From the NCBI RefSeq assembly GCF_030162935.1, contig NZ_JASAUZ010000001.1, positions 558,001 through 622,000 on the forward strand: a DNA stretch of 64,000 nt, in the 5' to 3' direction. This DNA comes from Comamonas halotolerans. GTDB lineage: Bacteria > Pseudomonadota > Gammaproteobacteria > Burkholderiales > Burkholderiaceae_C. Numbering within the stretch: the stretch's first letter is position 1; each line of letters opens with the position of its first letter. Both the position numbers and the translations under genes were made by a program. Positions 10,887 to 19,656 of the stretch are shown here, piece by piece. The notes below the pieces were generated by a model. It was not told the DNA's origin. It saw only the letters and a program-made list of their open reading frames with translations, and made no database searches.

Positions 10887-12215
10887 ATGAGCAAAAAAGT
10901 ATTTATCAAAACCTTCGGCTGCCAGATGAACGAGTACGACTCGGACAAGATGGCCGACGTGCTGGGCGCAGCCCAAGGCTACGAACCCACGCAGGACATG
11001 GAAGAGGCTGACCTGATTCTCTTCAACACCTGCTCCGTGCGTGAAAAAGCGCAAGAGAAAGTGTTCTCGGACCTGGGCCGCGTCAAACACCTCAAAGAAA
11101 AAGGTGTGCTGATTGGCGTTGGTGGCTGCGTGGCCAGCCAAGAAGGCGACGAAATCATCAAACGTGCCCCATTTGTGGATGTGGTGTTTGGCCCTCAGAC
11201 CCTGCATCGACTGCCCGAACTGCTGAACGCCCGCGCAGCCAAGGCCAAGCCACAGGTGGACATCTCTTTCCCTGAAATTGAAAAGTTCGATCACCTGCCC
11301 CCTGCACGTGTCGAAGGTGCCTCGGCCTTTGTATCTATCATGGAAGGTTGCTCCAAGTATTGCAGCTACTGTGTGGTGCCATACACCCGTGGTGAAGAAG
11401 TCAGTCGTCCCTTCGAAGACGTGCTGGTGGAAGTGGCGGGCTTGGCAGACCAAGGCGTCAAGGAAGTGACGCTGTTGGGCCAGAACGTGAATGCCTACCA
11501 AGGCAAGATGGGGGAAACCGCCGAGATCTGCGACTTTGCCTTGCTGCTGGAATATGTGGCCGAGATTCCGGGCATTGAGCGCATCCGCTACACCACCAGC
11601 CACCCCAATGAGTTCACCCCGCGCTTGATCGAGGCCTATGCCAAGATCCCCAAGCTTGTGTCGCACCTGCACCTGCCTGTGCAGCACGGCTCGGACAAAA
11701 TTCTGATGGCCATGAAGCGCGGCTATACAGCCATGGAATACAAGAGCACCATTCGCAAGCTGCGCGCCATTCGCCCGGATATGGCCATGAGTTCGGACTT
11801 CATCGTTGGCTTTCCTGGCGAGACCGAGGAAGACTTTCAGAAGATGATGAAGCTGATTCACGACGTGCGCTTTGACAACTCCTTCAGCTTCATCTTCAGC
11901 CCCCGCCCCGGTACCCCCGCCGCCAATCTGCACGACGACACGCCTCACGACGTCAAGTTGCGCCGCTTGCAAGAACTGCAAGCGGTGATCAACCAGAACA
12001 TCAAGGACATCAGCCTGGAGCGCGTCGGCACAGTACAAAAGCTGCTGGTCGAAGGGCTCAGCAAACGCGACAACGGTGAACTCATGGGCCGCACCGAATG
12101 CAACCGCGTGGTGAACTTTCCAGGCAATGAACGTCTGATTGGTCAGTTGGTGGATGTCAAAATCACCGAAGCCATGACCTACACCCTGCGCGGCGAAGTT
12201 GCCATCAAGGATTAA
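10887..12215 (+). CDS. miaB: tRNA-2-methylthio-N6-dimethylallyladenosine synthase MiaB
   Basis: A 442-residue radical-SAM methylthiotransferase that adds methylthio to i6A37 of tRNAs reading UNN codons. The N-terminal UPF0004 domain carries three cluster cysteines (FGCQMN, NTCSVRE, GGCVA). The radical-SAM motif CSKYCSYC (CxxxCxxC) is near residue 152. The C-terminal TRAM domain (about 375-440) ends with YTLRGEV. I chose the ATG at 10887 ([12 protein letters not shown]) because the upstream extension has no family resemblance. It ends at a good terminator and stands alone. Confidence 0.96.
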   Translation: MSKKVFIKTFGCQMNEYDSDKMADVLGAAQGYEPTQDMEEADLILFNTCSVREKAQEKVFSDLGRVKHLKEKGVLIGVGGCVASQEGDEIIKRAPFVDVVFGPQTLHRLPELLNARAAKAKPQVDISFPEIEKFDHLPPARVEGASAFVSIMEGCSKYCSYCVVPYTRGEEVSRPFEDVLVEVAGLADQGVKEVTLLGQNVNAYQGKMGETAEICDFALLLEYVAEIPGIERIRYTTSHPNEFTPRLIEAYAKIPKLVSHLHLPVQHGSDKILMAMKRGYTAMEYKSTIRKLRAIRPDMAMSSDFIVGFPGETEEDFQKMMKLIHDVRFDNSFSFIFSPRPGTPAANLHDDTPHDVKLRRLQELQAVINQNIKDISLERVGTVQKLLVEGLSKRDNGELMGRTECNRVVNFPGNERLIGQLVDVKITEAMTYTLRGEVAIKD

Positions 12216-12239
12216 GCGTCATCGCCTTTTTCCTCTGGA

Positions 12240-12267
12240 GCCCATGGCGCATGCCGTGGGCTTTTTT
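12240..12267 (+). terminator. Intrinsic terminator after miaB
   Basis: A 9-bp stem with one G-T wobble (GCCCATGGC / GCCGTGGGC, loop GCAT) is followed by six T residues, 25 bp after the miaB stop. Confidence 0.9.
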
Positions 12268-12388
12268 ATGGCTCGTACAGACAGGATTTTCTACAACTTG
12301 GCCTGTCGGCAGATTCACCTAGGCCGCGCAAATTAAGAGCAAAAGGTGAACCATGTGCTACGAACATGCAAGCAAGGTTGCTTGCAAT

Positions 12389-13117
12389 TTACTTCCAGTG
12401 CTCAGAGCCGAGGAACGGGATGGAAAGCACAAAGACAGGCAGCGTAATGGGCAGCGCTGCTACGCCTAACGCAGTACCCACAACACCAGATCCAGAGGGA
12501 GCGCGAGGGGGCCGTACCAACTCTGCGCGGGCCTGAATGGGCTGCGGTAGCCGACTCTTGTCCAAAAGCTTCTCGTAATCTGGCAATTGCACCCACTGCC
12601 CTACACTCTCAAACAGTGCGCTGTAATAGCGCCCACCAGTAGCTGGCAGGTCACAGGCTGGATCTGCAGCCAATTCATAACGCTGGCGCAATGGCTTCGC
12701 GCTCAGCCCTTGTCCCGCACTCGCAGCTTTGGCAGCATCTTTCGCACTGACCTGCAGCAGCACCAATCCAAACTGCTCCGCCTGCTCTGGCCTCACTTGA
12801 TCGGCATGCAGCAGCATGGCATAGCTGCCGTACACCTTCAGCTTATCGGCATCGATGCGCATATCTTCGCGCAAATACATACGGCTGCAAGCCACCGCCT
12901 GCTTCAGCGGACTTTCCACCAAAGCGCGATAACGCCGAAAAGGGGCACCGTCAAAACGCAGCGTTTTACCAAGGGAAAGAAGATACAAATGATTATCTGC
13001 AGCCAGGAACGCACCCTCTACACGCCGCGTATACAGATGCTCCTCAGGCAAGCTTGCACAAGCTGGAAGCAATCCCCCCACCATCACCGACACTGCGGCC
13101 CAAAATAACTTCCTCAT
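12389..13117 (-). CDS. Putative lipoprotein of unknown function
   Basis: A protein of about 242 residues whose N-terminus looks like a lipoprotein signal: MRKLFW, a hydrophobic run, and Cys at LLPACAS. The likely start is the ATG at 13117, four codons into the longest frame. The mature region is mixed alpha/beta with a Tyr-rich patch (YGSYAMLLHADQV). Residues 205-235 (GVVGTALGVAALPITLPVFVL) form a hydrophobic stretch that could be a second membrane segment, unusual for a lipoprotein. I do not recognise the family. It is the last host gene before the integrated element and originally lay just downstream of the tRNA gene now split by the element. Confidence 0.65.
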   Translation of the reverse strand: MRKLFWAAVSVMVGGLLPACASLPEEHLYTRRVEGAFLAADNHLYLLSLGKTLRFDGAPFRRYRALVESPLKQAVACSRMYLREDMRIDADKLKVYGSYAMLLHADQVRPEQAEQFGLVLLQVSAKDAAKAASAGQGLSAKPLRQRYELAADPACDLPATGGRYYSALFESVGQWVQLPDYEKLLDKSRLPQPIQARAELVRPPRAPSGSGVVGTALGVAALPITLPVFVLSIPFLGSEHWK

Positions 13118-13271
13118 GTTCAACAGCACCCATCGTCTTCACAAAACGCCAGCGGCAGATTCTGCCAAAAGCTGAGAAGTGAAGACACGGCGACTAATGA
13201 GACCTGCTTTTGCTCAAGCCTCTAAGGCATATCTATAGACATACATGCCCGCCTCATTGCCAAGAAAGCAA

Positions 13272-13302
13272 AAAGCCTGCTATGCAATGCATAGCAGGCT
13301 TT
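13272..13302 (-). terminator. Displaced native terminator of the tRNA gene
   Basis: A perfect 14-bp stem (AAAGCCTGCTATGC / GCATAGCAGGCTTT, 3-nt loop) with a T-rich tail on the minus strand sits 12 nt downstream of the orphan tRNA 3' half at 13314-13360. It is most simply read as the original terminator of the tRNA, moved away from the tRNA 5' half by the insertion. Confidence 0.75.
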
Positions 13303-13313
13303 CCTTATCCAAC

Positions 13314-13360
13314 TGGTAGGGCGTGACAGACTTGAACTGTCGACCAAAGGATTATGAGTC
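13314..13360 (-). pseudogene. Orphan 3' half of tRNA(CAT); left attachment site (attL)
   Basis: On the minus strand this reads from the anticodon loop (GACTCATAATCC) to an encoded CCA. It has a perfect T stem (GACAG / CTGTC) and the 3' acceptor strand ACGCCCT. The 5' half of the tRNA is absent. It matches the tRNA at 30844-30890 except at four positions, all in or next to the T stem. The break falls at the anticodon stem, a usual crossover point for tyrosine integrases. Confidence 0.85.
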
Positions 13361-13453
13361 AGTGCAATGACTGCGCATTGCCTCTCTTTATCCTGCAAAA
13401 ACAATAACTTAAAAACAATAAGACCGCTCTATCTACGCAATACATCACTGTAT

Positions 13454-13471
13454 CGTTGACAGTTAGTTGAC
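13454..13471 (+). repeat. Left arm repeat, possible integrase arm-type site
   Basis: An 18-bp sequence CGTTGACAGTTAGTTGAC, itself a doublet of GTTGAC, is matched at 16 of 18 positions and in the same orientation by 30777-30794 near the other end of the element. Each copy lies 50-95 bp inside an attachment core, as expected for arm-type integrase sites. Confidence 0.5.
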
Positions 13472-13654
13472 GCCCAAAATATGAATCAGAGCGCCTGCGG
13501 CGGGCTTGTCTTTCAGGGCGCGCAACATGAGCTTTGCCTTTCGTGAAACAAGCGACGCGGCAACCTCTTGCTCTATCACCACGGCAGAGGAGCGACAATG
13601 ACTAATCAACCGCCAAGACAGTATCACTGACAGGCGTGCTGGTAATGCTCTGCC
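13463..13654 (-). other. Short open frame, possible 3' remnant of a gene
   Basis: This 63-codon minus-strand frame has no ATG before its last third. Its C-terminal part has strongly protein-like composition (VVIEQEVAASLVSRKAKLML, then RALKDKPAAG) and GC-rich third positions. An in-frame TAG lies immediately upstream. It could be the tail of a decayed gene or a small gene with a non-ATG start. I do not recognise it. It overlaps the left arm repeat. Confidence 0.25.
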
Positions 13655-14098
13655 CTAAGCGTTGGGCACGTCGCACGACAAAGCTCGAACATGGGGAAGC
13701 CTCCCCATCCCCTCCAAAGCGGCACCGTCACGCCCCCCCATTACAGCCGTTCAGACTCACCTGAAATAGGACTGCTTTGCCGCGGTTGCTGCCGGGCATG
13801 TCAGCAAGTCGAAGTGTCGGTTTAAGTCAAATACCGGTCGCTCAACGGAGTGCGGCTGTGAACCCTCACCGGCAGCTTTGGGGTAAGTAGCAGTCAGCGA
13901 GAGACAGAGTAGTCAAGTTGCTGCTGAGTGTCTGCTATCACGTGCGGGCAAGTGGTGATGCTACCGACCCATTGCTGCCATTTAAACTTGGCCGCTTTAT
14001 ACCTGCTTTACAACGAGTTGCCGCTGCTCGCAATCTTGCGCCGAGCTCTCGCTGCTATCAGATGTTGCTGCGTGCAACCGCCAACACTCTCGATTTCT
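13655..14098. other. Non-coding stretch inside the element
   Basis: About 440 bp between the possible remnant and the end of the Detocs-type effector gene. I see no convincing reading frame, RNA gene or strong hairpin. It may be decayed sequence or a downstream region of the defence operon. Confidence 0.5.
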
Positions 14099-15286
14099 TT
14101 AGTCTGTCTTAAAGTTAATGATCCCAGCGCGAATCGCTTCTACGATGAATCGCGCTGAAAGCAAGCATCCGATTCTGTGAAACTGATCACCTTTGTTTCG
14201 GCCACCGTCATCTACGACAGTTTTCACAGCAAAAAATGCCGGCTTACTGGTCGCAAACCGAGCAGCTTCGTAGACGGAGTACACCTCCATATCGAAACCA
14301 GTTAATTTACGCTGACCTACGGCCAATGTTGACGTCTTACCCTCTTCTGCGATTACTGCGCTACCGCTACTTGTCACGGCATCTGATCGAACCCTGGTTT
14401 CGACTCGATCCTTACCTTTCGGTACTTCTTTGACAGTGTGGTCCAAGTTCAGCAGCAACCTGGGGATTAGTCCTGCTTCCGAGCAGATTTCGACTAGCTT
14501 GCTGTGAACGTCGACATCAAGTTGAATATCAAAGTGTTCGGACTTAAAGCCTGTGCTGCTCCATTTGCCTGCATCATGCTGATGGCTGTTTTGGGTCACC
14601 AGCAGGTCATACATCTCGGACTCGCCTTTGACGCCACCGCAGATCCCGCTCATGCATACAAGCCGCGGTTTGAAGCGCTCCAGTGCCATCGAAGCGACGA
14701 CAGCTCCCGCCACGAGACCCATTCGGTGTGCTCGCACGATCACTCCTTTGTCTTCCCCAATCTGAATTTCCCTGCAGACTAGGCCTGCGATTGTCTTGAC
14801 TGGCCCCCACGAGTCGACTTCGTTCTTAAACCCATCAACCTCCTTATCCAGAGCACAGACAATCACAAACGCGAAGCTCTTTTCTGGCTGAGCGGCCAAT
14901 AACTTTATCTTGAGTGCTTCCTTCCAATCGCCGTGATCATTGAAAGAGATAACGTTGATATCCACAGCATTCAAATCGTGCACAAAATCGCCTGCTTCGA
15001 GATTGTGCCTCGTTAGCACGATCGCGGGCGTTCGGAATGACTTGCTGTCATAGTCGCGTGTTGTAGACACCAGCGACGCATGGTGATCCTCAACAGTATC
15101 ATCTCTCGGTGAGCGAGGAACCAAAAGATCAAGAAGGATCAAGTCAAACTTTGTTTTTGCAATTGCCTGAGCGTAATCAAACCAGTTCTTGTGTCTTACG
15201 ATTTCGGCATCAGCAATGATTTGACCAATAAAACCCTCAATTTGTGAGAACTTAGCGTCCTCATCTTCTAATACAAGAATCCTCAT
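14099..15286 (-). CDS. dtcC: Detocs effector DtcC-like: receiver domain fused to nucleoside phosphorylase
   Basis: A 395-residue protein. Residues 1-130 form a response-regulator receiver (MRILVLEDED, phospho-acceptor Asp53 in LILLDLLVP). Residues about 140-395 form a PNP/UDP-phosphorylase fold: MSGICGGVKG (phosphate-side glycine loop), FDMEVYSVYEAA (ribose-binding Met-Glu) and AVKTVVDDGGRNKGD (catalytic Asp region). In the published Detocs system this effector is activated by phosphotransfer and cleaves ATP to adenine and ribose-5'-triphosphate, killing the infected cell. I chose the ATG at 15286 because it overlaps the dtcB stop (ATGA) and has a strong GGAGAGG site; a longer start at 15322 is less likely. 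Activity here is inferred from architecture. Confidence 0.85.
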   Translation of the reverse strand: MRILVLEDEDAKFSQIEGFIGQIIADAEIVRHKNWFDYAQAIAKTKFDLILLDLLVPRSPRDDTVEDHHASLVSTTRDYDSKSFRTPAIVLTRHNLEAGDFVHDLNAVDINVISFNDHGDWKEALKIKLLAAQPEKSFAFVIVCALDKEVDGFKNEVDSWGPVKTIAGLVCREIQIGEDKGVIVRAHRMGLVAGAVVASMALERFKPRLVCMSGICGGVKGESEMYDLLVTQNSHQHDAGKWSSTGFKSEHFDIQLDVDVHSKLVEICSEAGLIPRLLLNLDHTVKEVPKGKDRVETRVRSDAVTSSGSAVIAEEGKTSTLAVGQRKLTGFDMEVYSVYEAARFATSKPAFFAVKTVVDDGGRNKGDQFHRIGCLLSARFIVEAIRAGIINFKTD

Positions 15287-15753
15287 AGCCTCTCCAGGAT
15301 GGAGGTCACTTCGACCTTCCATTTGTTGTCATTCTCGATATATCGGACGCACCCCGCCACTTCGATATCGAATTTTTCTTTTATCTCCAACTCGGCCATT
15401 TCCACGGGTACCGGAGCGCCCTCGATTTCAATATCGGGATACTGCGTAAGAATGATGCATGGAGTGTTATTGCCCGAGAAAACGATCTGAAACAACACAT
15501 CTAGCCCCCCCGAAGACAAAGGAAACGGCGAACCCGCACCAGCTTCGGGCTCGTGGCTATGAATAGACATATCCACGATTGCTAAATCAAAGTGCTTAGA
15601 AGCGATCAGCGACTTGGCAGAGTTCAACGCTTGGCATTCACTTGTCTCGATCCGTTCTCCAAAAATATCCTTGAGGTGAGTACGGATGCCTTCCATCTTA
15701 AAAGGATCGTCCTCCACGATTAGACATCTAATCAGCTCAATGTTCGAGAGCAT
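15283..15753 (-). CDS. dtcB: Detocs regulator DtcB-like: stand-alone receiver domain
   Basis: A 156-residue lone receiver domain with acidic pocket Glu14-Asp15-Asp16 (CLIVEDDPF) and phospho-acceptor Asp61 (LAIVDMS). There is no output domain. In Detocs the second gene encodes such a receiver, thought to act as a phosphate sink that prevents accidental activation of DtcC. An insertion after the phospho-acceptor (SHEPEAGAGSPFPLSSGG) makes it longer than a minimal receiver. I chose the ATG at 15753 (GTGAGG seven nt upstream) over the TTG two codons earlier. It overlaps dtcA by 17 bp and dtcC by 4 bp, so the three genes form one tightly coupled operon. Confidence 0.82.
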   Translation of the reverse strand: MLSNIELIRCLIVEDDPFKMEGIRTHLKDIFGERIETSECQALNSAKSLIASKHFDLAIVDMSIHSHEPEAGAGSPFPLSSGGLDVLFQIVFSGNNTPCIILTQYPDIEIEGAPVPVEMAELEIKEKFDIEVAGCVRYIENDNKWKVEVTSILERL

Positions 15754-18595
15754 AGGCAAGCCTCACTTTGACCTCGTTTCCTACAACTTCGTACTGCTCG
15801 AGCCAAAAGTCGTTTCGCGTATGCTGTAAAAGGTTCAGCTTTGATATGCCACTTTTACCTTGATAAAGGTTGGCATCAAGGAAGTCAGCCTTCTTACGCC
15901 GTTCAATAACTGCAGCCACCGTATTCGGATCCTGGAAGTGAGGAATCGAGGACGAGATTTCAACAATCAAGCGTTTGTCTTTGCCCGTCACTATCTGGAA
16001 ACTTCGGTGCGCCGGCTTACTGCGATCACCATGCTTTGCAGCATTTGTCACGACAACGGCCAAGGAGTCGTAAACAAGGTGATACACGCCTCCAACGAGC
16101 TCATCATTTCCGCTACCGCCATCATCCGCCTGCAACTTAAATTCGGGGATAGTATCCCGAACTTCTGCAGCGATGGCATCGAACAGCAGTGAGACTGATG
16201 CCTTGGGCGCAACTATCGAAGGACGCTTGAACCACCCAAACATCGCAGTGAGCTTCCGATCAATCGAAAGGACTAACTCTCTCTGAAAAGCTTCGGCTAA
16301 TTTAGTGTCTGCTGGTAGTGCTGCTGGTAACACTTCAGACTCGAAAAATTGGAGATCCTTCAAGGGCCCCTGCTGCGCTCGCAGGTAGCGGGTTACAACA
16401 ACCAAATCGCTTTCTGCAAGCCGCCAGCAGTAGTCGATGATTGTCTGATCAATGCCAGCAACGGACTTCGTCTCTATATAGTGCGTGCTGATGTTTTTAA
16501 CCGCAGCACTGAGGATTTCTTGCTTTCCCGGACCGTATGCTTCAGGTTGTAGCAGACCCAGTGGCTTTGCCTTGGAGTTAACATGCAACCGTGCGCTGAT
16601 GATTTCCTCGACCGCCCGGTTATACCTGCTCTTCCAAGCGTTCCATTTCTCCATGAACTGAGGAGTGTTGAGCAGAGAATCAAACTTCGGATTCTGCTCC
16701 AGAGGTTTGATAACGCTCGAGTAAAGATGTCCATGGAAAGTACCGTGACGGATTCGGCGACCAATGTACGACGCTATACCAAACACTGCGTTTGAGCAGA
16801 ATGCGTTGTAAGACTGCGTCATAATGTATGTCAGTAGCGTTTCATCGCAGTTGACGGACACCCCCTTCTTCCCTGCCCCAGTCGACGTCAAGGCTCCGTT
16901 GAGCTCGATCATCATCTCGTCTTCAAGCCACGACAAGAATCGAGATGGATCAACATATATCCGATGGTCGTCAATTTCATTGCGAACGCGATTGAGTTGG
17001 TGGTCAATTCGAACTGCACGAGCGCGCTGTTGATAGTGCTCGTCTTTGCGGAATTCAGCCATCCATTCATGAAGCGACGCTCGAATCTCGGGAATGTCTG
17101 CTCGATGGGGGGCAAGAGAGTTCAGCTTCGCCAAGAAGTCCTCAGTTGCAATATCGTAGATATACTCGGCCACGTAAGGGTGTGACATCTCGTAGGAACT
17201 CACGAGCTTCACAAGCGATCCGTTGTGATCCTTAATGGCGATCTCTTCTAAAAGCCGCTTGAGAAGGAACCCGTCCAACTCGTTCTTGCTACGTTTCGCT
17301 AAGAGTAAGAGCAAAATTAACCTAACCAGCTGATCTCTAGCAAGCTTTGCAGCCGTTCGCGTAGCATTAATCGGCACAGTACGAGCCAAATCACGCGTAA
17401 GTCCCATCAAGGTCAGAAGATCTTCTTTGTCGAATCCAATCTGGCCTTCAGTTTTGTGCAGCCAATAATTGAAGACTGCGGATCGGGTCGCAAATCCAGT
17501 GAGCTCTAAAGACGCTAGAGCAGCATGGACATGTTTTGTGAAAGGTGTTTTACCGACTAAATCCTTCAACGTCGGCTCACCCACCCAAGCGGTCAACGTT
17601 TGTGCCAAGGCATCTGGCACATCATCTATTTTATCGCGCGACGCATCAAAGTAGTTATCAAGAAGTATTCGATATTGTCGCACTGGCTCGTATTCGAGCC
17701 ATGCACTACTCTGCTTGAAAAAAGTGTATTCGCTCTCGGTGTCGGTGGGGTCATATGTCGCAACCAGACGTTCAAAAAGCTCAGGACAACCGAGCCCTCC
17801 GGCAACCTCAACGATGCCCGGATAGTTATCGATTGAGAACAAGTGCGCGTTGAACTTTGCTACGATCACGGCATCGATCAGTGAGCATCTCTCAACCTCG
17901 GCAAGAAATGTGGACAAATCATCTTTTGAACGGGCAAACGGCTGAACTGGCAACCTAGCAATCGCCCTACTGAAGCGGTTGATTGCACCACGGTCTGCTA
18001 GATTTAGGATCGAACGCTTGATCGTCAAGAAGCTCTGATCTAGGGAATACGAATGCACCAGCGAGGTCACAGCCACTAAGCCGAGGTCAGCCTGCTGAAT
18101 CAATGCCTCAATCCTATCGTCCTCTTCCCCTTCAGGAAGGTTTTCCCGAATCAGTACGATTCGCCTCAGAAGTGCATGGCTCCAACCATTGCTTTCGATT
18201 GCCTCTGCAATGAGCCGGCAACAGGAGTCGATATCGCGATCACCATACGCCCGGTCGATCAAGTGCAGCGACCGGCCGATTTGAAGTAAACGAGCTTTGT
18301 GCGCTAACGCACCCACTTCAATGTTGTGCAAAACTGCTTCAAGGTCGGCTTCGGGCTGTGCCCTTACTGTGTCGGCAAAAGACGGATTCTTGGGGAACGG
18401 ATTTGGAGCCTGAATCACCTTCTCATACTTCAATCCATTGAGGATTGCATCCAGCGCTTCTGCTTGATCCTTTCCGAGCGTACCTCGCAGCGTTGCAAGG
18501 CTTCCCAATGCATTCATTTGATCCTTGTTCAGGATAGCGCGAAGCTTATTTCTGGCCTTTTTGTTTAGTCTCTTTAGCTCTTTAAATCTAGCCAT
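15737..18595 (-). CDS. dtcA: Detocs sensor DtcA-like: large helical protein with GHKL ATPase domain
   Basis: A 952-residue protein. Residues 1-600 are alpha-helical and repeat-like (ALLRRIVLIREN, RAIARLPVQPFAR), fitting a TPR-type sensor. The C-terminal 150 residues look like a histidine-kinase ATPase: N box with Asn851 in VVTNAAKHGD, and a G2-like GKSGISKL. A plain DxGxG box is not obvious. His617 in RRIRHGTFHG is the best candidate for the phospho-acceptor. No membrane helix is present, so sensing is cytosolic. The position as first gene before dtcB and dtcC matches Detocs, where DtcA senses phage infection and phosphorylates the receivers. The ATG at 18595 has only a weak ribosome-binding site. 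Confidence 0.8.
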   Translation of the reverse strand: MARFKELKRLNKKARNKLRAILNKDQMNALGSLATLRGTLGKDQAEALDAILNGLKYEKVIQAPNPFPKNPSFADTVRAQPEADLEAVLHNIEVGALAHKARLLQIGRSLHLIDRAYGDRDIDSCCRLIAEAIESNGWSHALLRRIVLIRENLPEGEEDDRIEALIQQADLGLVAVTSLVHSYSLDQSFLTIKRSILNLADRGAINRFSRAIARLPVQPFARSKDDLSTFLAEVERCSLIDAVIVAKFNAHLFSIDNYPGIVEVAGGLGCPELFERLVATYDPTDTESEYTFFKQSSAWLEYEPVRQYRILLDNYFDASRDKIDDVPDALAQTLTAWVGEPTLKDLVGKTPFTKHVHAALASLELTGFATRSAVFNYWLHKTEGQIGFDKEDLLTLMGLTRDLARTVPINATRTAAKLARDQLVRLILLLLLAKRSKNELDGFLLKRLLEEIAIKDHNGSLVKLVSSYEMSHPYVAEYIYDIATEDFLAKLNSLAPHRADIPEIRASLHEWMAEFRKDEHYQQRARAVRIDHQLNRVRNEIDDHRIYVDPSRFLSWLEDEMMIELNGALTSTGAGKKGVSVNCDETLLTYIMTQSYNAFCSNAVFGIASYIGRRIRHGTFHGHLYSSVIKPLEQNPKFDSLLNTPQFMEKWNAWKSRYNRAVEEIISARLHVNSKAKPLGLLQPEAYGPGKQEILSAAVKNISTHYIETKSVAGIDQTIIDYCWRLAESDLVVVTRYLRAQQGPLKDLQFFESEVLPAALPADTKLAEAFQRELVLSIDRKLTAMFGWFKRPSIVAPKASVSLLFDAIAAEVRDTIPEFKLQADDGGSGNDELVGGVYHLVYDSLAVVVTNAAKHGDRSKPAHRSFQIVTGKDKRLIVEISSSIPHFQDPNTVAAVIERRKKADFLDANLYQGKSGISKLNLLQHTRNDFWLEQYEVVGNEVKVRLAYALEH

Positions 18596-18940
18596 ATTTT
18601 TTCTGCACTTGTTTCTAGCTCTGATTTGTCTTTTTATATCTGCATCAGAATGTTACTGCATAGGATTATGGACGATCCAACACCTGCCATTTAGTATTCT
18701 CCTTGGGCTGATAAATGGAATTATTTGCGTAGTTTGCTAGTCCACCTCGTGCAGGCTTCCGAGATAAGATTTCCGTTAGTGCAAACAATCGATAAATGAC
18801 CGCTTGCAGTAGTGGATAGCATTCAGTCTACCGACGAAAGTCGGCTGCAGCCAGCCGAGCAGTTACTGACTCATTAGCAATCAAGGACTGCTTATGGCCG
18901 AAAGCGCCATTTCACACGCTCCTCTGAAAGCAGTCATAGG
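18596..18940. other. Intergenic region upstream of dtcA-like gene
   Basis: About 345 bp. The part nearest dtcA is AT-rich and likely holds its promoter, but I cannot assign -35 and -10 boxes with confidence. A short hairpin CCGAC-GAAA-GTCGG lies at 18831-18844. No reading frame here looks like a gene. Confidence 0.5.
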
Positions 18941-19594
18941 CTATGCGTCGATGGTCAGTCGCTCGTGCCGCTTCCGAACTTGGCCGCAGTTGTCTTGCAG
19001 GAATTTTGGCGCGTCGGCGGATGCATAGAAAACCAAGCTCACGTTGCTAGCAACCACCGCAGAAACAGAGCGCCAACCATACTTGGCAAATTGCTCAGGT
19101 TCTGGCATTGGGCCATCTTCAAACCAATGGTCTAGCTTGTTGACGTAAAAAAGCATGTCCGTACAGGCTTTCACATCAGCCTGGTAGCGTTCAACGAAGG
19201 CATCCAATTGCTCCAAGACAAGTCGCCCAGCATCGACGGGCAACAAATTAATCACAGGTTTGAGTGTGAAGTTCTGCGATCTGGTCTTCTGCAGTGACTT
19301 TTGGCGAGCCTGCTTGATCTCATCATGCCTACGGCGTCCTTCGTCCATGATTTCCTTGATCTCGAATGCTGCGTCCTGGTAGATCACATCTGGCGGGTCC
19401 TGAGGGCTGCAAAAGACCTGAGCGTCATCCATACCAATGTGCAGGTTGGTCAAGAAATGGACTGCGTTATGCCATTCGCGCCAAGGTTTGAACTTTCTTG
19501 AGAACAAATCATCGCCCTGTTCTTCGCAGGGCGGGTCTGGTGTGAAAGGCTCAGTAGGTACCGAACGCTTTTGTACTTTGGTGCGGGCCATCAT
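18941..19594 (-). CDS. DUF1780-like putative endonuclease
   Basis: A 217-residue soluble protein. The segment PPDVIYQDAAFEIKEIMDEG (about residues 67-86) has the D-(n)-E-x-K spacing of PD-(D/E)xK nucleases. It resembles what I recall of the DUF1780 family, annotated as putative endonucleases in pseudomonads, as does the C-terminal GWRSVSAVVASN with ADAPKFL. Biochemical function is not established. It lies between the defence operon and a histidine phosphatase, on the same strand, inside the prophage cargo block. The start may be either of two adjacent ATGs. Confidence 0.6.
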   Translation of the reverse strand: MMARTKVQKRSVPTEPFTPDPPCEEQGDDLFSRKFKPWREWHNAVHFLTNLHIGMDDAQVFCSPQDPPDVIYQDAAFEIKEIMDEGRRRHDEIKQARQKSLQKTRSQNFTLKPVINLLPVDAGRLVLEQLDAFVERYQADVKACTDMLFYVNKLDHWFEDGPMPEPEQFAKYGWRSVSAVVASNVSLVFYASADAPKFLQDNCGQVRKRHERLTIDA

Positions 19595-19656
19595 GGCAGT
19601 TTACGATGTGCTACGCAAATCTCTGCTCCGGACTCTTCATGCCCTTTAGAGAAAGC

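Noticed and set aside
10767..12038. Large minus-strand open frame of 423 codons
   Set aside because: It is the shadow of miaB, His/Val-rich in a way typical of antisense frames in GC-rich genes, and has no family look.
13314..13360. Functional tRNA at the left end
   Set aside because: Only the 3' half is present. The sequence upstream of the anticodon loop does not form D and acceptor stems.
16700..16800. HEPN-type RNase motif in the large sensor (RRIRHG)
   Set aside because: The spacing does not clearly fit R-x4-6-H, and the ATPase end plus neighbours point to a histidine-kinase-like role instead.
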